A DNA stretch of 48,723 nt from Caballeronia udeis (GCF_001544555.2 NZ_FCOK02000077.1:1-48723); one strand, 5' to 3'. Shown: positions 1 through 7,836, counted from the stretch's first letter. Notes: generated from the letters alone by a model not told the origin. Numbers and translations: made by a program.

Positions 1-655
1 CCTTCGCCATCAGCATTCGGCGCAGCAGTTGAGCGAGGATGACCGGGATGATGATGTAGAGGCTGACCGAAATAATCAGCGTATCCCACGGCACCGTAAT
101 GGCCGACAAACCGAGCAACAAGGCGACCAGCGGCGCGAAGGCCACGATCATGATGGCGTCGTTCAGCGCCACTTGCGATAACGTGAAATACGGATCGCCT
201 TTGCAGAGCTGCGACCAGACGAACACCATGGCTGTGCAAGGGGCTGCGGCCAGCAGGATCAAGCCGGCAATGTAGCTGTCGAGTTGCTCCGCGGGAAGCC
301 ACGGCGCGAACACATGGCGGATGAAGATCCAGCCGAGCAACGCCATCGAGAACGGTTTGACGAGCCAGTTCACAAACAGCGTGACGCCTATTCCACGCCA
401 CTGGCTCTTGACCTGCGTCATCGCGGCAAAATCAATCTTGACCAGCATCGGAATGATCATCACCCAGATGAGCACGCCGACCGGGAGATTGACCTGTGCC
501 ACTTCCATGCGGCCGATCGCCTGAAAGAGCTCGGGAAGCACCTGCCCGAGCAGAATGCCGCCCACGATGCAAAGGGCGACCCAGACTGTCAGGTAGCGCG
601 CGAAAAATCCGATCGCCGGTCGTGCGCCGGCAACCGCCGTGTCAGTGCTGCTCAT
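1..655 (-). CDS. arsB: ACR3-type arsenite efflux permease, partial (3' end outside window)
   Basis: Reverse-strand frame starting at the ATG at 655 and running off the left edge; about 218 residues are visible, some 60% of a usual ACR3 protein. It reads as a polytopic membrane protein: hydrophobic segments begin near residue 20, the region VLIWVMIIPMLVKIDF is typical of ACR3, and the family cysteine sits in the segment LAAAPCTAMVFVWS. ACR3 permeases export arsenite across the inner membrane using the proton-motive force. An AGGA ribosome site precedes the ATG, and only 20 bp separate it from the arsR stop, so the two form one operon under ArsR control. The BASS fold is shared with bile-acid transporters, but the arsR neighbour and the motif favour ACR3. 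Confidence 0.88.
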   Translation of the reverse strand, partial: MSSTDTAVAGARPAIGFFARYLTVWVALCIVGGILLGQVLPELFQAIGRMEVAQVNLPVGVLIWVMIIPMLVKIDFAAMTQVKSQWRGIGVTLFVNWLVKPFSMALLGWIFIRHVFAPWLPAEQLDSYIAGLILLAAAPCTAMVFVWSQLCKGDPYFTLSQVALNDAIMIVAFAPLVALLLGLSAITVPWDTLIISVSLYIIIPVILAQLLRRMLMAK

Positions 656-675
656 CTGATTCCTCGGCAGGCCTT

Positions 676-996
676 TCAGCAGCAGTTGGGAAGATCGCTC
701 GCGGCACAGGTCGCGCCGGAACAGCAGTTCTCCGTCAGGAAGCCGATCAGGTCTGTCATCGCGTCAAAATTCGCGGTGTAGATGATGAAGCGGCTTTCTT
801 GCCGTGGCTTCACCAGGTCTGCATGCGACAGATCCTTGAGGTGAAATGACAGGCTTGAAGGAGAGAGCCCCAGCTGCTTCGCGATTTCACCAGCAGCCAT
901 GCCGTCCGGCCCGGCGACGACCAGCAGGCGGAAGATCGCGAGACGCGATTCATGGGCGAGCGCGCTCAGGGCGCGTACAACGAGATTAGAGTCCAT
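676..996 (-). CDS. arsR: ArsR/SmtB-family metalloid-responsive repressor
   Basis: Winged-helix repressor of about 106 residues; a start at 1014 would add six. The HTH core is the segment IAKQLGLSPSSLSFHLKDL. The alpha-3 CxC motif of the E. coli enzyme is not visible. Instead cysteines cluster at the C-terminus (ENCCSGATC and a terminal NCC), as in C-terminal-site ArsR proteins that sense As(III). It should repress itself and the downstream ACR3 exporter until arsenite binds. No good ribosome site precedes either start; 996 is preferred because 1014 lies only 2 bp from the operator arm. Cysteine-based sensing is inferred. Confidence 0.88.
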   Translation of the reverse strand: MDSNLVVRALSALAHESRLAIFRLLVVAGPDGMAAGEIAKQLGLSPSSLSFHLKDLSHADLVKPRQESRFIIYTANFDAMTDLIGFLTENCCSGATCAASDLPNCC

Positions 997-1016
997 GCCC
1001 GGAACATATAGCATCT

Positions 1017-1044
1017 AATTCGACATTTCAAGTATTATCGAATT
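1017..1044. promoter_or_regulatory. Probable ArsR operator (inverted repeat)
   Basis: Perfect 7-bp arms AATTCGA (1017-1023) and TCGAATT (1038-1044) with a 14-bp AT-rich spacer, directly upstream of arsR. Size, AT richness and position fit an ArsR/SmtB operator overlapping the ars promoter. Binding is inferred. Confidence 0.55.
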
Positions 1045-1612
1045 GAATTCATTGCGCAGGCCGGTGCCGGTCTAAGAGACCGGAAGTCAGACTATTTGAG
1101 CAACCGTAGTCGCGCGAAAACCTGCCATTCAGTTTCTGGGCCGGTACCGCGGATCTCACGGCATGTGTGCATGGTTGCGATCTGCGCATAGGGGTCGACT
1201 TGAGACCTTCATGGATCTGGCCCAAGCGGAGACGATTGATTTCCAAAAACAGAAAAGCCGCGCTCGAACTCCAGGCGCGGCATTTTTTCAATGAACCTTA
1301 ACTGAACGGCATGACGGACCAGGCCAGAGTATTGCCGAGGATCACAGTCCACCCCGGGAACGAATTGTGCGCCTTGATTCCAGCGCTTGGCAGGTTTTGT
1401 ATGGTTTGTCCGTTGACACGGTTATACACGGCGATACAAGGCGCGGCGGCACTTCAAATGCACTGGCCCGACTGATGCATTTGCGACTGTCGACCATTGA
1501 ACTGAATGAGCACAATTGCAAGCGTTCGCCGGGTTGAAGGTGTGCAAAGTCACTTATCGGTCGACGTACTTTTAGCACGTTGATAACGCAAGCTCTCCAA
1601 AGGAAAAACGTC
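1045..1612. other. Intergenic stretch without a recognisable gene
   Basis: About 570 bp between the ars operator and csbD. The only clear element is a terminator hairpin at 1257-1288. No open frame here resembles a known protein on either strand. A TTGACA hexamer at about 1412-1417 has no well-spaced -10 partner. Confidence 0.4.
1257..1288 (+). terminator. Rho-independent terminator, orphan
   Basis: GCCGCGC (1257-1263) pairs with GCGCGGC (1275-1281), followed by A and six Ts (1283-1288). It reads on the + strand, but no recognisable + strand gene lies within 1 kb upstream. It may end a small RNA or be left over from a deleted gene. Confidence 0.7.
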
Positions 1613-1795
1613 ATGGACAAGAACCGGGTTGAAGGCGCAGTCAAGCAAGTGACCGGCTCCGTCAAGGAAGCGATCGGCAAGGTCACGGGCAACAAGATGA
1701 CGCAAGCTGAAGGCGCCGCCGAGAAAATCGCGGGCAAGGTCCAGTCGAAGGTCGGCGAAGCAGCCGACGCCGTGCGCAACAGGTTCAAGAAGTAA
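1613..1795 (+). CDS. CsbD-like general stress protein
   Basis: Sixty residues starting MDKNRVEGAVKQ, 8 nt behind an AAAGGA ribosome site; an in-frame ATG at 1580 is less likely. The whole protein is one CsbD domain: a charged amphipathic helical repeat with EGAVKQVTGSVKEAIGK followed by AEGAAEKIAGK. CsbD proteins are small soluble stress-induced proteins without a defined biochemical activity. It stands alone and ends just before a hairpin, so it is probably monocistronic. Confidence 0.88.
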   Translation: MDKNRVEGAVKQVTGSVKEAIGKVTGNKMTQAEGAAEKIAGKVQSKVGEAADAVRNRFKK

Positions 1796-1810
1796 CTGGA
1801 AAATCCGCAC

Positions 1811-1844
1811 GCTGAAAGCCGACCGGCTCCGGTCAGCTTTCAGC
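1811..1844 (+). terminator. Hairpin after the csbD-like gene
   Basis: GCTGAAAG (1811-1818) pairs with CTTTCAGC (1837-1844), with an inner GACC/GGTC stem. It is followed by a weak T/C-rich tail (TTCAGGTTT), so it is a probable terminator of modest strength 15 bp after the stop codon. Confidence 0.5.
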
Positions 1845-1923
1845 TTCAGGTTTAGCTGAGGAGCGTCATTGCAAACAAGCGTCGCGATTGTTTTTCGCCA
1901 GGACCCGTAGACGGGTTGTCAGG

Positions 1924-2679
1924 CTAAGCACCACTCGCCGCAGCGTCCGGCACATGTCTTGAAGCCAATCTCCCGGCAAGACCCATCGCGTCATAGATCA
2001 GCACGGCAAGCAATCCGACGATCACCCCTCCCTGCAGGATAAATGCCGTATTCGAGGTCTGCAGGCCGGCAATGATGACGTCTCCCAGCCCCTTCGCCGC
2101 CACGGTCGAACCAATGGTCGCAGTCCCCAGGTTGATCACCACAGACAGGCGCAGGCCCGCGAGTATCACCGGCAGCGCGAGCGGCAGTTCGACAGTGAGC
2201 AATTGCCGCGTCGCACTCATGCCCATGCCTCGCGCCGCGTCGATAGTCGCGGACGGAATCTCCTTCAGGCCCGTTATCGTGCTTTCAAAGATAGGCAGGA
2301 GACCGTAGAGAATCAATGCGACCAGGGTTGGCTTGACACCAAACCCGACCACCGGCACCGCAAGCGCGAGCACGACCACCGGCGGAAACGTCTGCCCGAT
2401 ATTCACCACGCTACGCGCGAGCGGCAGGAATTCCGCACCCGCCTCGCGCGTCACGAAAATCCCGGCAAGCAACGCAATCACCGCGCCCACCAGACTGGCG
2501 CCCGCCACGAGCGCGAGATGCGCAAGCGTGAGGTCCAGCAGGCTCGCCCGGTCATAGAGTACCGGCGCGCCGTTTTCAGCCAGCGGTGCAAGCAGCGGCT
2601 GGAACACGTGCGGCTTGAACAGCAGCGCAAGCAGCACGGCAAGCGCGAAGATGCGCGCTATCCAGGCGGCTGATTTCAT
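1924..2679 (-). CDS. yehW: Osmoprotectant-type ABC transporter permease (YehW-like)
   Basis: Inner-membrane permease of 251 residues starting MKSAAWIARIF. The ATG at 2679 overlaps the TGA of the ATPase gene (ATGA). Five to six membrane segments are seen, and the EAA loop lies around DAARGMGMSATRQLLTVELPLALPVI, which contacts the ATPase. It is the last gene of an operon ordered binding protein, long permease, ATPase, short permease, which matches E. coli yehZYXW. By family it helps import a glycine-betaine-like compatible solute; the E. coli system has low affinity, so the true ligand is open. Confidence 0.85.
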   Translation of the reverse strand: MKSAAWIARIFALAVLLALLFKPHVFQPLLAPLAENGAPVLYDRASLLDLTLAHLALVAGASLVGAVIALLAGIFVTREAGAEFLPLARSVVNIGQTFPPVVVLALAVPVVGFGVKPTLVALILYGLLPIFESTITGLKEIPSATIDAARGMGMSATRQLLTVELPLALPVILAGLRLSVVINLGTATIGSTVAAKGLGDVIIAGLQTSNTAFILQGGVIVGLLAVLIYDAMGLAGRLASRHVPDAAASGA

Positions 2680-3614
2680 GCGGACCTCTCGGCGCGCGCC
2701 AGGATGGATGCGAGCGAAATACGCCGCTGCACGGCACCGTCCGCCGATGCAACCGGCAAGCTCTGCGCGCCACGCCAAAGCAACTCGGACAGGGCGTCAC
2801 GAAGGCTTTGCGTGCCGGCAATGGGGTTACCTTCGGCGGCACCGGCTTCGGCGATTTCACTGACAGGAATCAGCGACAGCAGCCGGAACGGCCTGTCGAC
2901 GCCTGCCACCAAGCGCTCGACAAAACCCGGGGCGGGCCGCTGCAAGATCTCGGCAGGCGTAGCGGCCTGAAGCACACGGCCGCCGTCCATCACCACAATG
3001 CGGTCGCCCAGATGCAACGCCTCTTCCATGTCATGCGTAACGATCACGACCGTGATTCCCAGACGCCGCTGAAGCGCGAGCAAGTCTTCCTGTGCCTTGC
3101 CGCGAATGATGGGATCGAGTGCGCCGAACGGCTCGTCCATCAGCAGGATTGCAGGCTCCGCGGCCAGCGCCCGGGCCACGCCCACACGCTGCTGCTGACC
3201 GCCGGAAAGCTGATGAGGATACTTGTCGAGGTAGGCATCGGCGTCGAGATTGAAGAGCGCCAGCAACTCGCGCACACGCTCGTCGATCCTGGCCGCACTC
3301 CACCCCAGCAAGCGCGGAACGGTTGCGATATTGCGGGCCACCGTCCAATGCGGAAACAGGCCGTTACCCTGGATCACATAACCAATCCCGCGCCGCAGAA
3401 CCTCGGCCGGCAACGTTGCTGTGTCGCGCCCGTCGATGCGGATGGTGCCGCTCGTGGGCGCGATCAGGCGGTTGATCATGCGCAACAGCGTGGACTTGCC
3501 GCTGCCGGACGTGCCGACAAACGCGGTGATGGTGCTGCGTTCGATAGTGAGCGAGACATCGTCAACAGCGACGATATCGCCGAAACGCCGGCTGATTTTT
3601 TCGATTTCGATCAT
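2676..3614 (-). CDS. yehX: Osmoprotectant-type ABC transporter ATP-binding protein (YehX-like)
   Basis: ATPase of 312 residues. Walker A GTSGSGKST lies at residues 34-42, Q-loop around Q82, signature LSGGQQQR from 136, Walker B with D160-E161, and the switch histidine at H194 (VTHD). The C-terminal 70 residues after the ATPase fold resemble the CBS-like tail of OpuCA/ProV-type subunits. It powers the yehY/yehW permease pair. The start at 3614 has a good ribosome site, AAAGGA at 3623-3628, which lies inside a 13-bp tandem repeat separating it from yehY. Confidence 0.88.
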   Translation of the reverse strand: MIEIEKISRRFGDIVAVDDVSLTIERSTITAFVGTSGSGKSTLLRMINRLIAPTSGTIRIDGRDTATLPAEVLRRGIGYVIQGNGLFPHWTVARNIATVPRLLGWSAARIDERVRELLALFNLDADAYLDKYPHQLSGGQQQRVGVARALAAEPAILLMDEPFGALDPIIRGKAQEDLLALQRRLGITVVIVTHDMEEALHLGDRIVVMDGGRVLQAATPAEILQRPAPGFVERLVAGVDRPFRLLSLIPVSEIAEAGAAEGNPIAGTQSLRDALSELLWRGAQSLPVASADGAVQRRISLASILARAERSA

Positions 3615-3620
3615 ACATGG

Positions 3621-3672
3621 CGTCCTTTAGTGACGACCGTTAGTGACGTCCGTTAGTGGCGTCTTTTAGCGA
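3621..3672. repeat. Four tandem 13-bp repeats between yehY and yehX
   Basis: Four adjacent 13-bp units at 3621-3633, 3634-3646, 3647-3659 and 3660-3672, with consensus CGTCCGTTAGTGA on the + strand. On the coding strand each carries TAA or a near match plus an AAAGGA/AACGGA core. The yehY stop lies in unit three and the yehX ribosome site in unit one. The repeat thus sets the spacing between the two genes. Confidence 0.8.
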
Positions 3673-4885
3673 GTTCGGTGACGGCGTTGAACACGATTGC
3701 CGCGGCAAGACCGAGCGCGATGGTCGGCACGGCGCCGAGCAGCGCGAGATCAGTGGCTGCTTGTCCGAGACCCTGGAAAACAAAGGTGCCGAAACCGCCC
3801 CCGCCGATCAACGCAGCCACGGTCGCGAGCCCGATGTTCTGGACCAGCACGATGCGCACACCCGTCAGGATGACAGGCAACGCAAGCGGCAATTCGATCG
3901 CAAAGAGCCGCTGGCGCGGCGTCATGCCCATGGCCGCAGCCGCTTCAACACTCTCGTGCGGAAGCTGCGTAAAACCCACCACGACGCTTGCCGCGACCGG
4001 CAGCAGCGAATAGAGGAACAACGCAATTCCCGCAGGCGCAACACCAATGCCGCGAATGCCCAGCGAACCGAGCAGCGGGAACCGGGCGGCAAGTAGCGCT
4101 AGCGGAACCATCATCAACCCGTACATCGCGATACTCGGAATGGTCTGGACAATGTTGAGCACCGGCAACGTGACAGCACGCAACGCCGGCAACTTCGCAC
4201 ACGCTACGCCCAGCGGCACGCCGATCAGGACCGCCGCCGCAACCGACCCCGCGACGAGTTCAACGTGGCGGGCTGCTTCGAGCCAGAAGGTATCGGCGTG
4301 ATTCGCGTACTCCTGCATGACCGACAGCCCGCTCCAGAGTCCGCTGCTCAGGATGGCGGCTGTCGCGGCCGCGGCCAGTGCAAGCGCGAGGAGATCCTGC
4401 ACCGGCCCGAACGATAGCTTCGCGATAGCGTCGGTCACCAGCACCGAAAACGCGAAGAACAGGATCCAGAAACCACCGGCGGGCGACACCCGCGCCAACG
4501 GGTTGTCGGCGGTGACGAGATGCGCGGGCACAAGGCCGAGCAACACGCAAAGCGTCAGGAGCAGGATCACGCCGACCGCAAACCGAAGCGTCGGGCGGCT
4601 GCGCAGCAACGCGAACAGCGCCCCCGCGGCGAGCACCGCAAGAAACGCCCACGCCTGCCCGGCGGGGAAGATGTCGGTGAACCCGAGACCTTTGCCCGAC
4701 ACGATCCGGTTCGCCCGAAACGTCACGAACGGTTCGAACACCAGCGCGAACAAGGCCAGCGCAGCAATCAGCGAACCGACCTTGTCGATACGCAAGGCGC
4801 CCGCACCCTCCTGCGCAACGGCTGCGGCCGGTGTCTCATGGGTGCGTGCATCGTCCCGTGCGTCGGACCCGGTCCCGGCAATCAT
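3653..4885 (-). CDS. yehY: Osmoprotectant-type ABC transporter permease, long form (YehY-like)
   Basis: Permease of 410 residues with about ten membrane segments. The N-terminal half adds extra helices before the canonical permease domain, as in YehY (about 385 residues) and unlike ordinary OpuCB permeases. The EAA-type loop is near AAAAMGMTPRQRLFAIELPLALPVIL. The ATG at 4885 overlaps the TGA of the binding-protein gene. The last seven codons and the stop lie within the 13-bp tandem repeats. It is the second gene of the operon and pairs with yehW. Confidence 0.85.
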   Translation of the reverse strand: MIAGTGSDARDDARTHETPAAAVAQEGAGALRIDKVGSLIAALALFALVFEPFVTFRANRIVSGKGLGFTDIFPAGQAWAFLAVLAAGALFALLRSRPTLRFAVGVILLLTLCVLLGLVPAHLVTADNPLARVSPAGGFWILFFAFSVLVTDAIAKLSFGPVQDLLALALAAAATAAILSSGLWSGLSVMQEYANHADTFWLEAARHVELVAGSVAAAVLIGVPLGVACAKLPALRAVTLPVLNIVQTIPSIAMYGLMMVPLALLAARFPLLGSLGIRGIGVAPAGIALFLYSLLPVAASVVVGFTQLPHESVEAAAAMGMTPRQRLFAIELPLALPVILTGVRIVLVQNIGLATVAALIGGGGFGTFVFQGLGQAATDLALLGAVPTIALGLAAAIVFNAVTELAKRRH

Positions 4886-5811
4886 TTAACGAAGCCCTTG
4901 GATTTCAGATAGCTCGCCGCCACCGCTGCAGCCGGCTCGCCGTTGACCTGAATGCGGCCGTTCAACGTCTGAAGGGTCTTCAGGTCAAGACTGGCAAATA
5001 CCGGCTTGAGGTAGCCGGCAATCTCCGGGTGCGCTTTCAGCACGCTCTCGCGGATCACCGGCGTGGGCGCGTAGACGGGTTGCACGTTCTTGTTGTCCTC
5101 CAGCACGACCAGGCCCGCGGCCGCTATGCCGCCGTCCGTGCCGTAGACCATGGCGGCGTTGACCTTGTCGGTTTGCTCGGCGGCCGCCTTGATCGTCGCC
5201 GCTGTATCCCCGCCCGAGAGCACGAGCAGTTGTTCAGGTTTCAGCTTGAACGCATAGGTCTTTTCGAACGACGGCAGCGCGGCAGCGGTATTGACGAACT
5301 CCGCCGATGCCGCGAGCTTGACCTGACCGCCCGCCGACACCCACTTGCCGAAGTCCTCGAACGTCTTGACCTTGTTGGCTTTCGCCACGGTTCCCAGCAG
5401 GGCTACGGCCCAGGTGTTGTTGGCCGGCGCCGGCGTCAGCCAGACGATCTTGTTGGCCGCGTAGTCGAGCTTGGAGGCTTCTTCATAGCCTTGGACCGCA
5501 TTCTTCCAGAGCGGGTCGTCGGCCTTGTTGAAGAAGAACGCGGCGTTGCCGGTGTATTCCGGATAGATGTCGATTTCGCCGGTCGTGATGGCCTTGCGCA
5601 CGATCGGCGTGGTCCCGAGGCCGATCTTGTCGGAGACCGCAATGCCATGCGACTTCAGCACCTGCGCAATCATGTTCCCCAGCAGATTGCCCTCCGTGTC
5701 GATCTTCGACGCCACGGTGACCGAGTCCGCGGCATAAGCAATGGAAGCGTTGGAAATGGTCAGGACGAGCGCCGCGGCGCCCCATGCCTTGATTGATTTT
5801 GCGATTCCCAT
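4882..5811 (-). CDS. yehZ: Periplasmic glycine-betaine/choline-type substrate-binding protein (YehZ/OsmF-like)
   Basis: Protein of 309 residues with a signal peptide ending near SIAYA-ADS (about residue 27). The mature part starts VTVASKIDTEGNLLGNMI and has the OpuAC-type features GEIDIYPEYTGNAA and VYGTDGGI. Proteins of this type deliver quaternary-ammonium solutes to the permeases. It is the first gene of the four-gene operon, so the promoter should lie upstream of 5811 in the relic-filled region. No clear -10/-35 was identified there. Confidence 0.88.
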   Translation of the reverse strand: MGIAKSIKAWGAAALVLTISNASIAYAADSVTVASKIDTEGNLLGNMIAQVLKSHGIAVSDKIGLGTTPIVRKAITTGEIDIYPEYTGNAAFFFNKADDPLWKNAVQGYEEASKLDYAANKIVWLTPAPANNTWAVALLGTVAKANKVKTFEDFGKWVSAGGQVKLAASAEFVNTAAALPSFEKTYAFKLKPEQLLVLSGGDTAATIKAAAEQTDKVNAAMVYGTDGGIAAAGLVVLEDNKNVQPVYAPTPVIRESVLKAHPEIAGYLKPVFASLDLKTLQTLNGRIQVNGEPAAAVAASYLKSKGFVK

Positions 5812-6036
5812 GGGGATGATGACCTCAGTTGAACTGTCGTTTTTTAAAGGGAAGTGGTTTTTGGCCGCTCAAGCACGTCTCGACATTATCGACCAGGTAG
5901 CAGTGAATCGGCTGCAATAGCTGAGGAGAGTAACGGCACGGGAAACCATCACAAACCAAGAAATCCCGATTTGCAAATAGGTATCGATGGAAATACGACG
6001 GAAATGCGTTTTCGGCACAGAAAGTACGCGCCGTAA

Positions 6037-6177
6037 AGCAACCTGACGGCTGAATATGCGTTGTCCAAGAGGACATCAGTGTATGTGCTGGGCGTGTTCC
6101 AGAAAGCGGCCGGCGATGCACAGGTCGCCCAGATCGCGGGCTTCAATCCTTCAAGCAACTCTGATCGTTCTGATTGA
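6037..6177 (+). pseudogene. Porin C-terminal remnant
   Basis: In frame from 6037 the DNA encodes SNLTAEYALSKRTSVYVLG, continuing VFQKAAGDAQVAQIAGF and NPSSNSDRSD before a stop at 6175-6177. This matches the last beta-strands of Burkholderiales trimeric porins, where a segment like YALSKRTxVYxLGVYQKAAGD occurs about 45 residues from the end. There is no start, a TAA lies just upstream at 6034-6036, and the terminal strand ending in Phe is missing. It is a dead fragment. Confidence 0.6.
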
Positions 6178-6424
6178 GCGTCCGTGCGCTCGCGCTTAGG
6201 GCCCTTTTGAGCAACACGCGCGACGCGCCGGGCGGATATCTCCTATGACGTTTGAATGCCCGGCTGAACGCCAGCCCGGATTCGTATCCGAGCCTCTGCG
6301 CGACGACGGAAATCGTCTCGCTTCCCGCGCTTGGTCAGCTTGACCGGCGCGCAGCCATCCGCATGTGCCAGGCCGTGAGATATCCGACAGATGAGCGGCC
6401 ACGCAACGCATTAGCGGGTAGCCA
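6143..6424 (-). pseudogene. AraC-family regulator C-terminal remnant with internal stop
   Basis: One reverse frame reads VGYLTAWHMRMAARRSS, then a TGA (6335-6337), then ISVVAQRLGYESGLAFSRAF and KRHRRYPPGASR. These are the two helix-turn-helices of an AraC/XylS DNA-binding domain in correct order and spacing, interrupted by one stop. No N-terminal domain or start is present. It overlaps the porin relic's 3' end on the other strand. Confidence 0.65.
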
Positions 6425-6507
6425 GGCGTGGGGCGGGACTCCCTTCCGCCTACCGCCCGCACCACGATTTCCGCGCGGTAATCCACTGGAACAACCACCT
6501 CTCAATT

Positions 6508-6525
6508 AATTGCCTTGCTAACTAT
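6508..6525. promoter_or_regulatory. Candidate MarR operator, copy 1
   Basis: An 18-bp motif (AATTGCCTTGCTAACTAT), 20 bp upstream of the MarR start at 6545. It matches 14 of 18 bases of a second copy at 6989-7006 in front of the next gene. A repeated motif in both upstream regions suggests autoregulation and control of the neighbour. Confidence 0.5.
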
Positions 6526-6544
6526 CGTGTGTTTTAATGTGGTC

Positions 6545-6961
6545 ATGTTCGATCACTGCCTTTACTTCAATTCCGCTGCCCTCGCCCGTCTTGTAGAGCG
6601 GGAGTGGACGGCCGCCTATGCAGAATTCGGGTTGACGCCGCCGCAGGGATTTGTGCTCCGGGTCGTGCTGGCTACGCCCGGTTGTCTCAGCAGTCAGGTG
6701 GCCGAGATCCTGGGCATAGCGCGCCCTACTGCAACCAGGCTTATCGACAGTCTCTGCGAAAAGCAATTAGTCGAACGCCGTCAAGCCAAGGAAGATGGCC
6801 GGGAGTGGGCAGTCCATGCAACGCCCGCCGGTCTGGCGCTCGATCGGCCAATCAACAATGCCAGCGCCAGGATTGCCCGGACCTTGCGCGCAAAGATCGG
6901 CCCGGAGTTGTTCGAGTCGGCTGTCACATCCATGCACGGCGTGAGGAAGGCGTTGGTGTAA
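6545..6961 (+). CDS. MarR-family transcriptional regulator
   Basis: About 138 residues starting MFDHCLYFNSA. Central winged helix: the segment LSSQVAEILGIARPTATRLIDSL is the recognition HTH, followed by a wing with RRQAKEDGREWAVHATPAG. An upstream TTG at 6515 is in frame but lacks a ribosome site; the ATG at 6545 also has a poor one, so a short or leaderless transcript is possible. MarR repressors usually respond to small phenolic or lipophilic ligands and control an adjacent efflux or detoxification gene. The adjacent frame at 7022 looks truncated, so the original target may be lost. Confidence 0.85.
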   Translation: MFDHCLYFNSAALARLVEREWTAAYAEFGLTPPQGFVLRVVLATPGCLSSQVAEILGIARPTATRLIDSLCEKQLVERRQAKEDGREWAVHATPAGLALDRPINNASARIARTLRAKIGPELFESAVTSMHGVRKALV

Positions 6962-6988
6962 GTCCAACGGCTTTTTTTAAAGGCAAAT

Positions 6989-7006
6989 AGTTGTCTTGCT
7001 AATCAT
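6989..7006. promoter_or_regulatory. Candidate MarR operator, copy 2
   Basis: AGTTGTCTTGCTAATCAT, matching the copy at 6508-6525 at 14 of 18 positions, 15 bp upstream of the ATG at 7022. Confidence 0.5.
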
Positions 7007-7021
7007 AATGGAGCTCATAAA

Positions 7022-7291
7022 ATGGATAACGAGTTGCCGGGCATGGCCGTGGCTGAAAAGCATGTGGGGTGGAAAGGGTCGCAGGTGCGAGTCACCGGCG
7101 CCGCCATGGTCATCGTTGGACTAGCGGCGCTGCTGGTCGCACCTTCCTGCTCTGTCTCAAGCAGCCGCGCCAATAATGCACGTTGCCTTCAGGCGTTCGC
7201 AAACGACGAACACCGTTCCCTCGAAGCTTTTTTCCAGGATCCGGCATTGCAGGATTCACTTGTACAAGCGATCGATCACTGTTCACGTTGA
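7022..7291 (+). CDS. Hypothetical 89-residue protein, possibly a truncated membrane-protein start
   Basis: Frame of 89 residues with a GGAG ribosome site 8 nt before the ATG and a MarR-type operator before that, so it is probably expressed. A hydrophobic helix (VTGAAMVIVGLAALLVAP) at about residues 24-41 follows a short basic/polar N-terminus, as in the anchor of HlyD/EmrA-type adaptor proteins that often follow marR. The rest (CSVSSSRANNARC onward) resembles nothing I recognise and ends after 48 residues. I suspect an efflux-adaptor gene cut short by deletion and fused to unrelated sequence, but a genuine small membrane protein cannot be excluded. Confidence 0.4.
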   Translation: MDNELPGMAVAEKHVGWKGSQVRVTGAAMVIVGLAALLVAPSCSVSSSRANNARCLQAFANDEHRSLEAFFQDPALQDSLVQAIDHCSR

Positions 7292-7350
7292 ACGTGAATC
7301 GATCGGCCTCTTTGGCGTGGACGCGGTGCCGCGTGCATCAGACCTGCTTT

Positions 7351-7785
7351 TCAGATGCTTTGCAAGTAGTCACGGTCTTCCGCAGGCAGCGACGAAAGCC
7401 AGCTTTGTTCAGAACCGGGTTCCGGTAGAACATGGCCGTATTCGACCATCTGTGCCGGAGGCAATTCAGACAGGTATGCCCAGACGTATCGTTTGGCGAC
7501 GGACGTGGTTTTCGAAATCGCGTCGACAATGCCCTCGAGCAACTCCCGCTTGCGCTCAGCGCTGCGACCCGCGCGAATATGTCCGTGCACAAAAATTTGT
7601 TCCGAGCGAAGCGGATTTCCACCTATAAAGTGGTTGCCTTGCTGCACCTCGTTGAATATCACCTGCGCGAAGAAAGACTGAGCGCCGGTCGCCTGATTGT
7701 GAATCCGGGTAATCTCTTCCGCAATACGTTGTTTGGCATTGGCAGACAGGCGGCCGCTGGCCGCGGAAACAATATAGGTCGGCAT
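7351..7785 (-). CDS. Tautomerase-superfamily enzyme, cis-CaaD/Cg10062-like
   Basis: Protein of 144 residues beginning Met-Pro, so Pro1 becomes the N-terminal base after Met removal. Numbering from that proline, all six residues known as catalytic in cis-3-chloroacrylate dehalogenase are present at the same positions: Pro1, His28, Arg70, Arg73, Tyr103 and Glu114 (segments TRIHNQ, HIRAGRSAE, VWAYLSE and QMVEYG). Length also fits (cis-CaaD about 149). Homologues with the full set include the true dehalogenase and Cg10062, a poor dehalogenase that hydrates acetylenic acids, so substrate cannot be decided from sequence. It is preceded by palindromes shared with the MarR gene upstream, which probably represses it. 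Confidence 0.85.
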   Translation of the reverse strand: MPTYIVSAASGRLSANAKQRIAEEITRIHNQATGAQSFFAQVIFNEVQQGNHFIGGNPLRSEQIFVHGHIRAGRSAERKRELLEGIVDAISKTTSVAKRYVWAYLSELPPAQMVEYGHVLPEPGSEQSWLSSLPAEDRDYLQSI

Positions 7786-7836
7786 ATAGCCCCTCCTTGA
7801 GCAATAAAATCACGCTTTCGTTTTTTCATCCAATCT

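Larger units (their letters stand above)
5812..6544. other. Relic-rich intergenic region
   Basis: About 730 bp between yehZ and a MarR gene. It contains no intact gene but does hold two overlapping, oppositely oriented fragments: a porin C-terminal piece at 6037-6177 and an AraC C-terminal piece at 6143-6424. The first 220 bp show nothing recognisable apart from the expected yehZ leader. Confidence 0.6.

Noticed and set aside
1412..1440. TTGACA followed by TATACA as a promoter
   Set aside because: Hexamers are only a few bases apart, not 16-18 bp; no downstream gene within 150 bp.
2808..3656. 282-codon forward frame over the ABC ATPase
   Set aside because: Shadow of yehX; no recognisable domain, while the reverse frame has Walker A/B and signature motifs.
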